A DNA stretch of 64,000 nt from Serratia marcescens (GCF_029846115.1 NZ_JARVZZ010000001.1:4774001-4838000); one strand, 5' to 3'; counted from the first letter of the stretch, positions 19,835 to 30,143 are shown. Notes: generated from the sequence alone by a model not told the origin. Translations and numbers: made by a program.

Positions 19835-21741
19835 GCTCCCTCCTTGGCGGCAACCTTGCCGTAGGCCAGTTCGTTCACCGCACGCCACGCCTGATCGATC
19901 GCCGAGTTGGCGTACGGGCTCCAGTCAGAATCGGAGTTGGCGATAACGATCTTACCGATCGGCTGCCGCGCCGTTTCGATGATTTTCTTGGCTTCTTCTT
20001 CGTCGTCAAACAGCCCGTTAAGGAAGTAGGAATAACCGTGCGACCAGCGGTTGACGGTGATCGCCTGAATATCGCGCTGATGGTCGAAACCCGCCTCGCC
20101 CAGCATGCCCTGCAGCTGTTCGCGGATCATCTGCTCATGCACCTCGAACGGCGTGCCCAGCAGCAGCGCGCGCCCTTTACGCGACTGCTCGCGCGGGCTG
20201 AGGCCGCTGCCCGGCAGCGTCGGCACGTACACCATATGCAGACCGATTGGCCGATCCGGATCGCGCGGGTGCTGATAACCGCCCATGCTCACCGGGTAGT
20301 CCAGCTTCACGCGGCTGTACGGCGCGGCCGGCGAATAAATTTCGTGCACGCCCAGCTTGATGAACGGCTGCCAGTTGCGGATCACCACCTTGCTGTACAC
20401 CAGCGGCGCCTTGACGTTCTGCTTCAGCGCCTCCTGCTGCTCGTGCGACATCTCCGGCACCAGGTACGGGATCATCATGTTGTAGCCGGCCATCACCACC
20501 TGCCCGGCGCGCACTTTGGTCATCTTCTCGCCGGTCATGTAGGTGACTTCCACCTTGTCGCCGACGTTGGCCGCGTGCAGCCCGGTGCTGTTCAAACGCA
20601 GCTTCACCGGCGACTCCGGCCGATCGAGCTGGCTGTAGTCGAATTTGGCCAGCACCACGTCGTTCATGTCTTTGCCGGCCGGCGCCACCGCCGGGATCAG
20701 CTTGCGCACCATCAGGCGCGTCAGCGTGGCGTTGCCGTCCGGGAAGTGGAACACGTAAGGATCGTCGAGATCCGCCTGCGACTCTTCATCCAGCGGCGGC
20801 AGATTCATGCCGCCGAGGCCCGGCAGATCGCAGATGCGCGCATCGCTGCACGACGTGCCGTCGATGCCCACCGCCTGGAAGTCGTTGGTGGTCTGCTGGA
20901 AATAACGGATCGCCAGCTCGCTCAGACCCACTTTTTCACGCAGGAACTGGGTGTAGCTGTGGGTATCGAGCCATTCGACCTTCTGCTCCAGCGTCATCTC
21001 CGGCAGATAATCTTTCTCCACCGTATGCAGCGCGATCAGCGCCTGGCGATCGCTTTCCGGCAGCGGGAAATCACCGATGAACGCTTCATAAGAGCGGCCG
21101 TTGAGACGATCGCGCGGAATATCGTCTGCCACCGTGCGGCCCGGATCGCCGCTCACCACCTTGTCGACGCCGAAGTTCTTGCGATCGAAGTAAACCCCGC
21201 GGCTCAGGTTCAGATCCGGGTAGAAGGTAGTGTCAAACGCCTGCTCCAGCCGATCGATATCGACGCCGAGCTTGCGCAGCAGCCCCATCGCCACCGGGCT
21301 GAAGTTGGAGCGCGGCGACTGCAGCGATTCGCTGCCGCCGTAGCCGAGCAGCATGCCGTCGTCGGTGTTGAATTCGTTGCGCTTGGCGTGGCCGCCGAAG
21401 TCGTCATGGTTGTCGATCAGCAAAATGCGCTGCTGCTCGCCTTTCAGCTGCTGCCAGAAACAGGCGGCCGCCAGCCCGCTGATGCCGGCGCCGACCACCA
21501 CCAGATCGAACTCTTCAACGGCGGGCACGCTGCCGAAATCAAAGGTTTTACCGTCGCGCCCCAGTTGGTGCGCATGCTCGAACGAGCCCGGATGGTTGCC
21601 CCGCAGCCCGGTCAGCGCCGGCGGGTAGTACAGGGTTTGATTGGCGGTTTGCGGCGACGCGCGCAAGATTTGCAGCGGCGTCAACCCGGCGGCGATGGTG
21701 ATCGCCACCCCGTTGAGAAAATCGCGTCGGGTGATACCCAT
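19831..21741 (-). CDS. spdH: Spermidine dehydrogenase (FAD flavoprotein, Tat-exported)
   Basis: A 636-residue FAD oxidoreductase resembling SpdH of Pseudomonas. S. marcescens spermidine dehydrogenase is known as a haem- and FAD-containing enzyme that cleaves spermidine to 1,3-diaminopropane and 4-aminobutyraldehyde. A twin-arginine signal is at residues 3-24 (GITRRDFLNGVAITIAAGL). The dinucleotide-binding GAGISG is at 84-89 and a C-terminal FAD-contact region includes IVIANSDSDWSPYANSAIDQAWRAV. The ATG at 21741 is chosen because AAGGA precedes it; an ATG 24 bp upstream lacks an SD. It lies between patD and the cytochrome c gene in one leftward operon. Assignment to spermidine rests on family and context. 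Confidence 0.8.
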   Translation of the reverse strand: MGITRRDFLNGVAITIAAGLTPLQILRASPQTANQTLYYPPALTGLRGNHPGSFEHAHQLGRDGKTFDFGSVPAVEEFDLVVVGAGISGLAAACFWQQLKGEQQRILLIDNHDDFGGHAKRNEFNTDDGMLLGYGGSESLQSPRSNFSPVAMGLLRKLGVDIDRLEQAFDTTFYPDLNLSRGVYFDRKNFGVDKVVSGDPGRTVADDIPRDRLNGRSYEAFIGDFPLPESDRQALIALHTVEKDYLPEMTLEQKVEWLDTHSYTQFLREKVGLSELAIRYFQQTTNDFQAVGIDGTSCSDARICDLPGLGGMNLPPLDEESQADLDDPYVFHFPDGNATLTRLMVRKLIPAVAPAGKDMNDVVLAKFDYSQLDRPESPVKLRLNSTGLHAANVGDKVEVTYMTGEKMTKVRAGQVVMAGYNMMIPYLVPEMSHEQQEALKQNVKAPLVYSKVVIRNWQPFIKLGVHEIYSPAAPYSRVKLDYPVSMGGYQHPRDPDRPIGLHMVYVPTLPGSGLSPREQSRKGRALLLGTPFEVHEQMIREQLQGMLGEAGFDHQRDIQAITVNRWSHGYSYFLNGLFDDEEEAKKIIETARQPIGKIVIANSDSDWSPYANSAIDQAWRAVNELAYGKVAAKEGA

Positions 21742-21821
21742 ATAGGCTTCCTTTTTTATTATCATCGGCCGGCCGGGGCCGGCCCGAAGGCCGCGCTATT
21801 GTGCGGATAATTATTGTAAAA

Positions 21822-23246
21822 TCAATGTTTGAACATCACATGACGAATGGCGGTGTAATCCTCCAGCCCGTACATCGACATATCCTTGCCGTAACCGGAC
21901 AGTTTCTGGCCGCCGTGCGGCATTTCGCTCACCAACATGAAGTGGGTGTTCACCCAGGTGCAGCCGTATTGCAGGCGGGCGCTCAAGCGATGCGCGCGGC
22001 CCACGTCGCGGGTCCACACGGACGACGCCAGCCCGTAGTTGGATTCGTTCGCCCAGGCCAGCACCTGCTCTTCGTCGTCGAACGGCGTCACCGTCACCAC
22101 CGGGCCGAACACCTCGCGCTGCACGATCTCATCCTCCTGGCGCGCGCCGGCCAGCAGCGTCGGCTGGAAGTAGTAACCCGGCCCCTTCACCTTCTCGCCG
22201 CCGGTCACCACCTGCACGTGCGGCAACGCTTTGGCGCGCTCGACAAAACCGGCGACCCGCTCCAGATGCTGGGCGGTAATCAATGGCCCCAGCTCGGTGC
22301 TCTCGTCGTCCGGCGCACCGACCTTCAGGCTGGCCACCGCCTCGCCCAGCCGCTTCACCAGCTCGGGATAAATGCTTTTCTGCGCGTAGATGCGGCAGGC
22401 AGCGGTGCAATCCTGCCCGGCGTTGTAGAAACCGAAGCCGCGAATACCGTCCACCACCTGCTGCAGATCGGCATCGTCGAACACCAGCACCGGTGCCTTG
22501 CCGCCCAGCTCCATATGGGTGCGCTTAATGCCGGCGGCGGTGTGGGCGATGATGTGCTCGCCGGTGGCGATCGAGCCGGTCAGCGACACCATGCGCACCT
22601 TGTCATGCCCGGTCAGCCGATCGCCGACGCCGGCACCGCGGCCGAACAGCACGTTGAGCACCCCCGGCGGGAACAGCCCGGCGGCCAGTTCGGCCAGTTT
22701 AAAGGTGGTCAGCGGCGTCTGCTCCGACGGCTTGATCACCACGCAGTTGCCCGCCGCCAGCGCCGGCGCCAGTTTCCAGGCCGCCATCATCAGCGGGTAG
22801 TTCCACGGCGCGATCGAAGCCACCACGCCGAGCGGATCGCGGCGGATCATCGAGGTATGCCCGGCCAGATACTCGCCGGCCGCCATGCCGGTCAGGCAGC
22901 GGCTGGCCCCGGCGAAGAAGCGAAACACGTCGGCCACCGCCGGCAGTTCGTCGTTCAACACGCAATGATAAGGCTTGCCGCAGTTGAGCGATTCCAGCCT
23001 GGCGAAGGTCTCGGCATGCTCGTCGATCAGATCCGCCAGCTTGAGCAGATGCTCGGCACGCGCCTTCGGCGTGGTTTGCCCCCAGGCGGCGAACGCGGCG
23101 TCCGCCGCCAGCACCGCGCGATCGACCTGCTCCGGGCTGGCCTCCGCCACCTGCGCGATCACTTCGCCGGTCGCCGGGTTATACACCGGCTGGGTCGCGC
23201 CCTGGCCATTCACCAGGTGGCCATCAATCAACAGTTGGCTTTGCAT
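21822..23246 (-). CDS. patD: Gamma-aminobutyraldehyde dehydrogenase
   Basis: A 474-residue NAD-dependent aldehyde dehydrogenase, the same length as E. coli PatD (YdcW) and nearly collinear with it. It oxidises 4-aminobutyraldehyde (in equilibrium with 1-pyrroline) to GABA. Catalytic residues N149, E246 (MELGGKAP) and C280 ([14 protein letters not shown]) are present. It follows the YdcSTUV transporter genes as in E. coli and precedes spdH, whose expected product is its substrate. Confidence 0.92.
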   Translation of the reverse strand: MQSQLLIDGHLVNGQGATQPVYNPATGEVIAQVAEASPEQVDRAVLAADAAFAAWGQTTPKARAEHLLKLADLIDEHAETFARLESLNCGKPYHCVLNDELPAVADVFRFFAGASRCLTGMAAGEYLAGHTSMIRRDPLGVVASIAPWNYPLMMAAWKLAPALAAGNCVVIKPSEQTPLTTFKLAELAAGLFPPGVLNVLFGRGAGVGDRLTGHDKVRMVSLTGSIATGEHIIAHTAAGIKRTHMELGGKAPVLVFDDADLQQVVDGIRGFGFYNAGQDCTAACRIYAQKSIYPELVKRLGEAVASLKVGAPDDESTELGPLITAQHLERVAGFVERAKALPHVQVVTGGEKVKGPGYYFQPTLLAGARQEDEIVQREVFGPVVTVTPFDDEEQVLAWANESNYGLASSVWTRDVGRAHRLSARLQYGCTWVNTHFMLVSEMPHGGQKLSGYGKDMSMYGLEDYTAIRHVMFKH

Positions 23247-23281
23247 AGGGTTATCCTTTTATCAGAGGTCGGGTAAGGAAA

Positions 23282-24088
23282 TTATTTGCCGCTGCCGGCG
23301 ACGCTTTCCCCACCTTTGGTCAGGTAGTAAGCGCCGAGGATCGGCAGCATGGTCAACAGCATCACCGACAGCGCCACCACGTTGGTGATCGGCACGTCGC
23401 GCGGGCGACCGAGCTGGTTCAGCAGCCACAGCGGCAGCGTGCGCTCGTGGCCGGCGGTAAAGGTAGTCACGATGATTTCATCGAACGACAGCGCGAACGC
23501 CAGCATGCCCCCGGCCAGCAGCGCCGAGCCGAGGTTCGGCAAGATCACGTAACGGAAGGTTTGCCAGCCGTCGGCGCCGAGATCCATCGACGCTTCGATC
23601 AGGCTGTACGAGGTGCGGCGGAACCGGGCGATGACGTTATTGAACACGATCACCACGCAGAACGTCGCATGGCCGACGACGATAGTCAGGATGCCCGGCT
23701 CGATGTTCAGCGCCTTGAATGCCGCCAGCAGCGCCAGGCCGGTGACGATCCCCGGCAGCGCGATCGGCAGCAGCAACAGCAGCGAAATGCTATCCTTGCC
23801 GAAGAAATCGCGCCGATACAGCGCCGCCGCCGCCAGGGTGCCGAGCACCAGCGCGATGGCAGTCGCCAGGCAGGCGATCTGCGCCGACAGCAGCACCGCA
23901 TCGAGGATATCCTGCCGCCCGGCGGCAACGTTGAACCAGTGCAGCGTGAAGCCCTTCGGCGGGAAGCTGAAGGCCGCGTCCTCGGTGTTGAAGGCGTAGA
24001 TGGCGATGATCGCCAACGGGAAATGCAGGAAGATCAGTCCGCCCCAGGCGGCCAGCTTCAGCCCTAAGGGCGCGCGTTCAGAGTGCAT
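23282..24088 (-). CDS. ydcV: Polyamine ABC transporter permease, YdcV
   Basis: A 268-residue inner-membrane permease of the PotC type with about six transmembrane segments. The EAA loop is visible as [20 protein letters not shown]. It matches E. coli YdcV over its length. Its start overlaps the end of ydcU by 11 bp. It forms the membrane channel with YdcU, and YdcT supplies ATP hydrolysis. Confidence 0.92.
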   Translation of the reverse strand: MHSERAPLGLKLAAWGGLIFLHFPLAIIAIYAFNTEDAAFSFPPKGFTLHWFNVAAGRQDILDAVLLSAQIACLATAIALVLGTLAAAALYRRDFFGKDSISLLLLLPIALPGIVTGLALLAAFKALNIEPGILTIVVGHATFCVVIVFNNVIARFRRTSYSLIEASMDLGADGWQTFRYVILPNLGSALLAGGMLAFALSFDEIIVTTFTAGHERTLPLWLLNQLGRPRDVPITNVVALSVMLLTMLPILGAYYLTKGGESVAGSGK

Positions 24089-25022
24089 CGAAAGCCCCCA
24101 GACGTTTGACGATGGAAAGGTAAATGGCGATCAGGACGATCGGCACCAGCGTAAAGGCCGCGGCCATCGGCATATTGCCGATGGCCCCCTGCTGGGCGTA
24201 CACCATGCTGCCGATGAAATAGCCCGGCGGCCCCACCAGCTGCGGCACGATAAAGTCGCCCAGCGTCAGCGAGAAGGTGAAGATCGACCCGGCGGCGATG
24301 CCCGGTACCGCCAGCGGCAAAATGACGTGGCGGAAGGTCTGCGCCGGTCGCGCGCCCAGATCCGCCGAGGCGTGCAGCAGCGAGGGCGGCAGGCGCTCCA
24401 GCGCCGCCTGGATCGGCAGGATCATGAACGGCAGCCAGATATAGACGAACACCAGAAAACGCCCCAGCCCCGAGGTCGACAGCGTGTTGCCGCCGACGCC
24501 GGGCACCGTCAGCAGCGAAGCCAACAGCGGCTCCAGCCCCAGGTGCTGCAGGAACCACTGCGCCACGCCGTCTTTCGCCAGCAGCAGGGTCCAGGCGTAG
24601 GCTTTAACGATATAGCTGGCCCACATCGGCATCATCACCGCGATGTAAAAGAACGCCTTGACGCGGCCGCTGGTGTAGCGCGCCATGTAATAGGCGATCG
24701 GGAACGCCAATACCGCGCTGGCCAGCGACACCAGCACCGCCATGGTCAGCGTGCGCAGGATGATGTCGTAGTTGGCCGGGTTGAACAGCGCCGCCAGGTT
24801 GGCGAAGGTCAGATCCGGCGTCACCGCCATGGTGAAATCGTCGAAGGTGTAAAACCCTTGCCACAGCAGCGTCAGCAGCGAACCGAGGTACACCGCGCCG
24901 AACCACAGCAGCGGCGGCACCAGCAGCAAAAGCAGATACAGCGTCGGCCGGCGATAAAGCCAGGTTGACAGCGCGCGCACGGTACCGCCGCGCGCCGAGG
25001 GGGAATCGATGCTCATGTCCAT
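24078..25022 (-). CDS. ydcU: Polyamine ABC transporter permease, YdcU
   Basis: A 314-residue PotB-type permease, nearly identical in layout to E. coli YdcU (313 residues), with the EAA-like loop [20 protein letters not shown]. Two in-frame ATGs (25022 and 25016) share one SD (AGAGGTG); I take the first. It begins 1 bp after the ydcT stop, implying coupled translation. Confidence 0.92.
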   Translation of the reverse strand: MDMSIDSPSARGGTVRALSTWLYRRPTLYLLLLLVPPLLWFGAVYLGSLLTLLWQGFYTFDDFTMAVTPDLTFANLAALFNPANYDIILRTLTMAVLVSLASAVLAFPIAYYMARYTSGRVKAFFYIAVMMPMWASYIVKAYAWTLLLAKDGVAQWFLQHLGLEPLLASLLTVPGVGGNTLSTSGLGRFLVFVYIWLPFMILPIQAALERLPPSLLHASADLGARPAQTFRHVILPLAVPGIAAGSIFTFSLTLGDFIVPQLVGPPGYFIGSMVYAQQGAIGNMPMAAAFTLVPIVLIAIYLSIVKRLGAFDAL

Positions 25023-25023
25023 C

Positions 25024-26052
25024 TCACCTCTCCTCCAGCAGCGGCACCATCGCCGCGCGCGGCCAGCAGGCGACGATCGGCTGGCCGATCTGCCGCTGTT
25101 GCCCTTCGGCGAGCCACTGCGGATTGGCCTGGCTGACCAGCAGCTTCTCGCCGCCGTTCAGCGTGATTTCATATCGCGTGGCCGCGCCCTGGTAATGGAT
25201 TTCCTGCAGCGTGCCCTGCACCTGGATCTCGTCCTGCGCCGCGCCGCCGTGCTCCAGCAGGCGGATATGTTCCGGCCGGATCGAGAAGGTTCGGCTTTCG
25301 CCGAGCAGGCGCTGCGCCAACTCGCTGCGCACCACGTTGGAGGTGCCGACGAACTCGGCGACGAACGGCGTTTTCGGCCGCATGTAAAGCTCACGCGGCG
25401 TATCCACCTGTTCGATGCGGCCGTTATTGAACACCGCCACCCGATCGGACATCGACAGCGCTTCGCTTTGATCGTGGGTGACGAAGATAAAGGTGATGCC
25501 CAGCTGGCGCTGCAGCTTCTTCAGCTCCCCCTGCATCTGCTCGCGCAGCTTGAGATCCAGCGCGCCGAGCGGTTCGTCCAGCAGCAGCACCCGCGGCCGA
25601 TTGACCAGCGCGCGCGCCAACGCCACGCGCTGCCGCTGGCCGCCCGACAGGTGCGCCGGCTTGCGTTCGGCAACGAAACCGAGCGCCACGCTCTCCAGCG
25701 CCTCTTGCGCCCGCGCCAGCCGCTCGCGTTTGGCGACGCCCTTCACCATCAGGCCGTAGGCGACGTTTTCCAGCACCGACATGTGCGGGAACAGCGCGTA
25801 ATCCTGAAACACGGTGTTCACGTCGCGCTGATACGGCGGCAGGCTGGCGGCTTCCTGGCCGTGGATGCGAATCGAGCCGGAAGTGAGCTGTTCAAAGCCG
25901 GCGATCAGGCGCAAGCAAGTGGTTTTGCCCGAGCCGGACGGCCCGAGCATGGAGAAGAATTCCCCATCCTGAATGTCGATGGATACCCGATCCACGGCGC
26001 GAACATCGCCGAAAGTCCGCGAAACATCGATGAATTGCACGGCAATGGTCAT
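25024..26052 (-). CDS. ydcT: Polyamine ABC transporter ATP-binding protein, YdcT
   Basis: A 342-residue ABC ATPase of the PotA class. Walker A is GPSGSGKTT (37-45), the signature LSGGQ is at 135-139 and Walker B is VLLLDE (155-160). A C-terminal TOBE-type domain follows from about residue 250. It energises uptake through YdcUV with binding protein YdcS. The gene order ydcS-T-U-V-patD is the same as in E. coli. Confidence 0.92.
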   Translation of the reverse strand: MTIAVQFIDVSRTFGDVRAVDRVSIDIQDGEFFSMLGPSGSGKTTCLRLIAGFEQLTSGSIRIHGQEAASLPPYQRDVNTVFQDYALFPHMSVLENVAYGLMVKGVAKRERLARAQEALESVALGFVAERKPAHLSGGQRQRVALARALVNRPRVLLLDEPLGALDLKLREQMQGELKKLQRQLGITFIFVTHDQSEALSMSDRVAVFNNGRIEQVDTPRELYMRPKTPFVAEFVGTSNVVRSELAQRLLGESRTFSIRPEHIRLLEHGGAAQDEIQVQGTLQEIHYQGAATRYEITLNGGEKLLVSQANPQWLAEGQQRQIGQPIVACWPRAAMVPLLEER

Positions 26053-26105
26053 TTTCTGTGCTCCATACTGATGTAGTTCGGGCGCAGCGGGCTGCGCCCT
26101 GCGGC

Positions 26106-27260
26106 TTAGCGGCCGCCCATGATGGCGATGTAATCCTGGGTCCAGCGGCTGTACGGCACGAACTTGCCGCCCTGCGCCTGCGGCGTTTTCCAGAAGGCGA
26201 TTTTGTCGAACTGGTTGAAGCCGTTGGTTTCGCAGCCCTTCTCACCCAGCAGCGCGCTGGCCTTGCAGCCCGCCGGTGACGCCGGCACCGACCCGAACCA
26301 GGCCGCCACATCGCCCTGCACCTTCGGCTCCAGCGACCAGTTCATCCACTGGTAGGCACAGCTCGGGTGTTTGGCGTCGGCATGCAGCATGGTGGTGTCC
26401 GCCCAGCCGGTCACGCCCTCTTTCGGGAACACGGTGGCGATCGGCTGCCCCTCGCCCTTCAGGGCGTTGGCCTGATATGGCCAGGCGCTGGAGGCCACCA
26501 CGCCTTCGTTTTTAAAGTCGCTCATCTGCACCGAGGTGTCGTGCCAGTAGCGGTGGATCAGCGCGTGCTGGCTGCGCAGCAGCTTCAGCGCCGCCTGATA
26601 CTGCTCTTCGTTGAGCTGATAAGGATCGCTGATGCCAAGCTGCGGCTGGGTGGCCTTCAGGAACAGCGCCGCATCGGCGATGTAGATCGGGCCGTCGTAA
26701 GCCTGCACCCGGCCCTGATTGCTCTTGCCGTCCGGCAGATTCTGCTGCTGGAAGATCACCGCCCAGCTGTCCGGCGGCGTCGGGAAGGTTTTGGTGTTGT
26801 ACATCAGCAGGTTCGGCCCCCACTGGTACGGCGTGCCATAGGTTTTGCCGTCCACGGTGTACCAGGCGCCGTTCAGCAGGCGCGGATCGATGTTCTTCCA
26901 GTTCGGGATCAGCGCGGTGTTGATCGGCTGCACCCGATTACCGAAGATAAGGCGCAGCGAGGCGTCGCCGGAAGCGGTCACCAGATCGTAGCCGCCCTTG
27001 GCCATCAGGCTGACCATTTCATCGGAGGTGGCGGCTGTCTTCACGTTCACCGCGCAGCCGGTTTGCTTTTCAAACTGGGTGACCCAGTCGTAGTTTTTGT
27101 CGGACTGGCCGCGTTCGATGTAGCCGGGCCAGGCGATGATATCCAGCCGGCCTTCGCCTTTGCCCAGCGACTGCGGCAGATCGGCCGCCTGGGCCAGGCC
27201 GCACAGCACGGTGAGACAGAGCGCGGAGACGGTGGTGGTGACTGCGGTAGTTTTTCTCAT
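26106..27260 (-). CDS. ydcS: Periplasmic polyamine-binding protein, YdcS
   Basis: A 384-residue periplasmic binding protein with a Sec signal peptide (cleavage after AQA, about residue 26). It is homologous to E. coli YdcS (381 residues), which is linked to putrescine uptake. The mature part begins with the typical LDIIAWPGYIERG segment. It is the first gene of the leftward ydcSTUV-patD-spdH-cytochrome operon; only 73 bp separate it from the upstream aldehyde dehydrogenase gene. Whether its ligand is putrescine, spermidine or an oxidation product cannot be read from sequence. Confidence 0.9.
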   Translation of the reverse strand: MRKTTAVTTTVSALCLTVLCGLAQAADLPQSLGKGEGRLDIIAWPGYIERGQSDKNYDWVTQFEKQTGCAVNVKTAATSDEMVSLMAKGGYDLVTASGDASLRLIFGNRVQPINTALIPNWKNIDPRLLNGAWYTVDGKTYGTPYQWGPNLLMYNTKTFPTPPDSWAVIFQQQNLPDGKSNQGRVQAYDGPIYIADAALFLKATQPQLGISDPYQLNEEQYQAALKLLRSQHALIHRYWHDTSVQMSDFKNEGVVASSAWPYQANALKGEGQPIATVFPKEGVTGWADTTMLHADAKHPSCAYQWMNWSLEPKVQGDVAAWFGSVPASPAGCKASALLGEKGCETNGFNQFDKIAFWKTPQAQGGKFVPYSRWTQDYIAIMGGR

Positions 27261-27333
27261 CGTAATTACCCCTGTGTTGCGTATCTGTGTGCGGCAGGGA
27301 ACGGCTGCCGCCTGATTTTGCTTTATAGAACCG

Positions 27334-28797
27334 CTAGAAGCTGGCTTTGAACTTCGCCATTACGTGCCTGACAACGCTGTAATCCTGCAGCGAATCGCTG
27401 GACAGATCCTTGCCGTACCCGGAGCGTTTCAGGCCGCCGTGCGGCATTTCGCTCGCCAAGGTGAAATGGGTGTTGATCCAGGTGCTGCCGTACTGCAGAT
27501 GGGCGGCGATGTGCAGCGCCCGATCGACATTTTGCGTCCACACCGACGAAGCCAGCCCGTATTCCGAGTCGTTGGCCCACTCGACCGCCTGCTCCAGGTG
27601 TTCGAAACGCGTGATGCTGACCACCGGGCCAAACACCTCGCGCTGCACGATTTCGTCGCTTTGCAGGCAGCCCGCCAGCAGGGTCGGCTGGTAATAGAAC
27701 CCCGGCCCGGAGTGGGCCGCGGCGCCGGTGATCAATTCGATATGCGGTTGGCTGAGCGCCCGCTCGACGAAGCTGGCGACGCGATCGCGCTGACGGCTAC
27801 TTATCAACGGGCCGATCTCGTTGTCCTGATCGCGCTTGCGGGCGAAGCGCAGGCTGGCGACCGCCTCGCCCAGCGCGTCCACCAGTTTGGGATAGATGCC
27901 CGCCTGCGCGTAGATGCGGCAGGCGGCGGTGCAATCCTGGCCGGCGTTGTAATAGCCGTAGGTGCGGATGCCGTTGACCACCTCGTCGAGATCGGCGTCG
28001 TCGCAGACGATCACCGGCGCCTTGCCCCCCAGTTCCAGGTGGGTACGCTTGACGCTTTTGGCCGCCGCCTGAAGAATTTTTTGCCCGGTGACGATATCGC
28101 CGGTGACCGACACCAGCCGCACCTGCGGATGCCCCACCAGCTGGCTGCCGACCCCTTCCCCGCCGCCGTAGACGATATTCAGCACGCCCGGCGGCAGGAT
28201 ATCCTGCAGCGCCGGCACCAGCGCCAGAATGGTCAGCGGCGTATGCTCGGAGGGTTTAAACACCACGGTATTGCCCGCCGCCAACGCCGGCGCAATCTTC
28301 CACGCCGCCATCATCAGCGGATAGTTCCAGGGGGCGATCGAGGCCACCACGCCGATCGGATCGCGGCGGATCATCGAGGTGTGACCCGGCACATACTCGC
28401 CGGCCAGCTGCCCTTGCTGCGTGCGCACCGCGCCGGCGAAGAAGCGGAACACGTCGACCGCCGCCGGCAGATCGTCATTGAGCGCCTGATGCAGCGGTTT
28501 ACCGCAGTTGAGGGCTTCCAGCTGCGCCAGCTGCGGCGCCTGCCGCTCGATGGCGTCGGCGATGCGCAGCAATAGAGCGGCGCGCTGGGCCGGCGTGGTG
28601 CGCGACCAGTGGCCGAACGCCTGCTGCGCGGCTTTCACCGCGCCGCCGACCTGCGCCGAAGAGGCTTCGGTCAGGGCGATCAGCGTCTCGCCGTTGGCCG
28701 GATTGACGATGCACTCCTGCTGGCCTTCGCCGTCGACCAACTGACCGTTAATGAACTGCTGACAGGACAAACCTGAGAGAACCTGCACATCTGCCAT
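27334..28797 (-). CDS. Second aminobutyraldehyde-dehydrogenase-like enzyme (PatD paralogue)
   Basis: A 487-residue NAD-dependent aldehyde dehydrogenase, clearly paralogous to the patD product at 21822-23246. Both share [20 protein letters not shown], and this one has E255 and catalytic C289 in [14 protein letters not shown]. Its N-terminus is about ten residues longer and the middle and C-terminal parts have diverged, so this is an old duplication. It lies between the LysR gene and ydcS on the same strand. Likely substrates are aminoaldehydes; 3-aminopropanal derived from 1,3-diaminopropane is an attractive guess, as spdH should produce that diamine. Confidence 0.82.
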   Translation of the reverse strand: MADVQVLSGLSCQQFINGQLVDGEGQQECIVNPANGETLIALTEASSAQVGGAVKAAQQAFGHWSRTTPAQRAALLLRIADAIERQAPQLAQLEALNCGKPLHQALNDDLPAAVDVFRFFAGAVRTQQGQLAGEYVPGHTSMIRRDPIGVVASIAPWNYPLMMAAWKIAPALAAGNTVVFKPSEHTPLTILALVPALQDILPPGVLNIVYGGGEGVGSQLVGHPQVRLVSVTGDIVTGQKILQAAAKSVKRTHLELGGKAPVIVCDDADLDEVVNGIRTYGYYNAGQDCTAACRIYAQAGIYPKLVDALGEAVASLRFARKRDQDNEIGPLISSRQRDRVASFVERALSQPHIELITGAAAHSGPGFYYQPTLLAGCLQSDEIVQREVFGPVVSITRFEHLEQAVEWANDSEYGLASSVWTQNVDRALHIAAHLQYGSTWINTHFTLASEMPHGGLKRSGYGKDLSSDSLQDYSVVRHVMAKFKASF

Positions 28798-28912
28798 CGC
28801 CTGACGCCCCTAAGTGACAAAAACGTTAACCAAATGTGAATAAGTTAGTTTTAATCAGCCTAAGCGAGCCTCTGGCGGGCAACAAATTCTAAATACTGAA
28901 CGCCGCGTTCGA

Positions 28913-29836
28913 TTAAATCGAATGCTTAAGCCCGGCGGCATGTTTGCTGCCGTTCTCGCGCGCGATGGTAAGGAACGGCGTCACCAGCTCCGGCCGCGCG
29001 CTGCCGCGCCGCCACGCCAGCCCGATATCCAGCGGCTCCAGCAGATCGTCCAGCTTGCGCGCTTCGATCATGTTGCCCTCGAGCGACCAGGCGCGGTACG
29101 CCATATCCGGCTGGATGGAGACCCCCATCCCCGCCGCCACCAGGCTGCGCACCGCCTCGGTCGAGGCGGTCTTCATGGCGATCTCCGGCTTCAGCCCGGC
29201 GCGCGACCAGATGCGCCGCGCGTGCACGTCCATTTCATCGGCGTTGAGCTGGATCAGCGGCTGTTTGGCCACGTCCGCCAGGCTGATGCTCTCGTGCTCC
29301 AGCAGCGGGTGCAGCGGCGGCAGCCACAGGCGATACGGCGAGTGCATCAGCACCTCGGTCTGCAGCGCGTCACGGTCTTCGATGTTCGACAGGATCAGCA
29401 CGCCGATGTCGATCTCGCCGCTGACCAGCAGATGCTCGATATACGGGCGCTCGTCTTCAACCACCTGCACGGTGACGTTGGGATAGGCCGATTTAAAGCG
29501 CGTGAGCAGCTCCACCAGGAAGTAGCCGGCCACCAGGCTGGTGACGCCGACGGTCAGCTTGCCGGTCAGGCTTTCGGTGCCGATCTGCAGGCTGCGCTTG
29601 GCGTTGTCCACCGTCGCCAGGATCAGATACGACTGGCGCAGGAACTGATGCCCCTGATGGGTCAGCGTCATGCCCTTGGCGTGGCGATCGAACAGCCGCA
29701 CGCCAATCTCGGTTTCCAACTGCTGGATCGCCAGCGTCAGCGAAGACTGGGAGACAAACACCGCCTGGGCGCCGGCGGAGATCGACCCGGTTTCCGCCAC
29801 CGCGATAAAGTGGCGGATTTGGCGTAACGTCATCAT
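28913..29836 (-). CDS. LysR-family transcriptional regulator, probable controller of the polyamine block
   Basis: A 307-residue LysR protein. The N-terminal winged helix-turn-helix covers about residues 1-65 (LRQIRHFIAVAETGSISAGAQAVFVSQSSLTLAIQQLE, given here in parts only by role: helix 2 and 3 near 18-38). The effector-binding domain runs from about 92 to 295 (KLTVGVTSLVAGYF onward). It is codirectional with the downstream aldehyde dehydrogenase and transporter genes, so local control is inferred. Two adjacent ATGs occur; the A and T of the first come from the end of an ERIC repeat, and AAAGG within the repeat serves as SD. The native start may be the second ATG (29833). Confidence 0.85.
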   Translation of the reverse strand: MMTLRQIRHFIAVAETGSISAGAQAVFVSQSSLTLAIQQLETEIGVRLFDRHAKGMTLTHQGHQFLRQSYLILATVDNAKRSLQIGTESLTGKLTVGVTSLVAGYFLVELLTRFKSAYPNVTVQVVEDERPYIEHLLVSGEIDIGVLILSNIEDRDALQTEVLMHSPYRLWLPPLHPLLEHESISLADVAKQPLIQLNADEMDVHARRIWSRAGLKPEIAMKTASTEAVRSLVAAGMGVSIQPDMAYRAWSLEGNMIEARKLDDLLEPLDIGLAWRRGSARPELVTPFLTIARENGSKHAAGLKHSI

Positions 29837-29959
29837 CCCTATCGCCTTTCAAGCCGCTGCGTTGTTGTCTGCGTGCGCTTACCCCAGTCACTTACTTGAG
29901 TAAGCTCCTGGGGATGCACGCCCTTGCCGCCAAGCCGCAACTTGAAATTCATTGGGGAT
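29835..29959. repeat. ERIC element inserted at the start of the LysR gene
   Basis: A 125-bp copy aligning without gaps at its left end to the ERIC at 3741-3865, in the opposite orientation. The core reads CCCCAGTCACTTAC, then GTAAGCTCCTGGGG at 29882-29913. Its left end coincides with the first ATG of the LysR gene. The rest of the 330-bp gap to glnB (29960-30111) shows only AT-rich sequence and no recognised gene. Confidence 0.93.
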
Positions 29960-30111
29960 CACCTCAATCAAGATAGTTAGATTGATTGTAGATCCCGCGA
30001 GAAAAGCGATCGGGAAAAGTATCAAAAACGCGATAGCGTTCGCTTTTTTAGAATGCCGACGGGCAAAAAGGGGGGAAACGGCGAGGCGAAGAAGCATGAT
30101 GCGCGGGGAGC

Positions 30112-30143
30112 AGAAATGACAAGGGCGCAGCACGCTGCGCCCT
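30112..30143 (-). terminator. Terminator after glnB
   Basis: AGGGCGCAGC and GCTGCGCCCT form a 10-bp stem (30122-30143). On the minus strand it is followed by TGTCATTTCT. It lies 24 bp beyond the glnB stop. Confidence 0.75.

Noticed and set aside
20038..23276. Long plus-strand frames (590 and 491 codons)
   Set aside because: Antisense to spdH and patD and lacking any recognisable domain; the minus-strand genes have motifs, SDs and overlaps.
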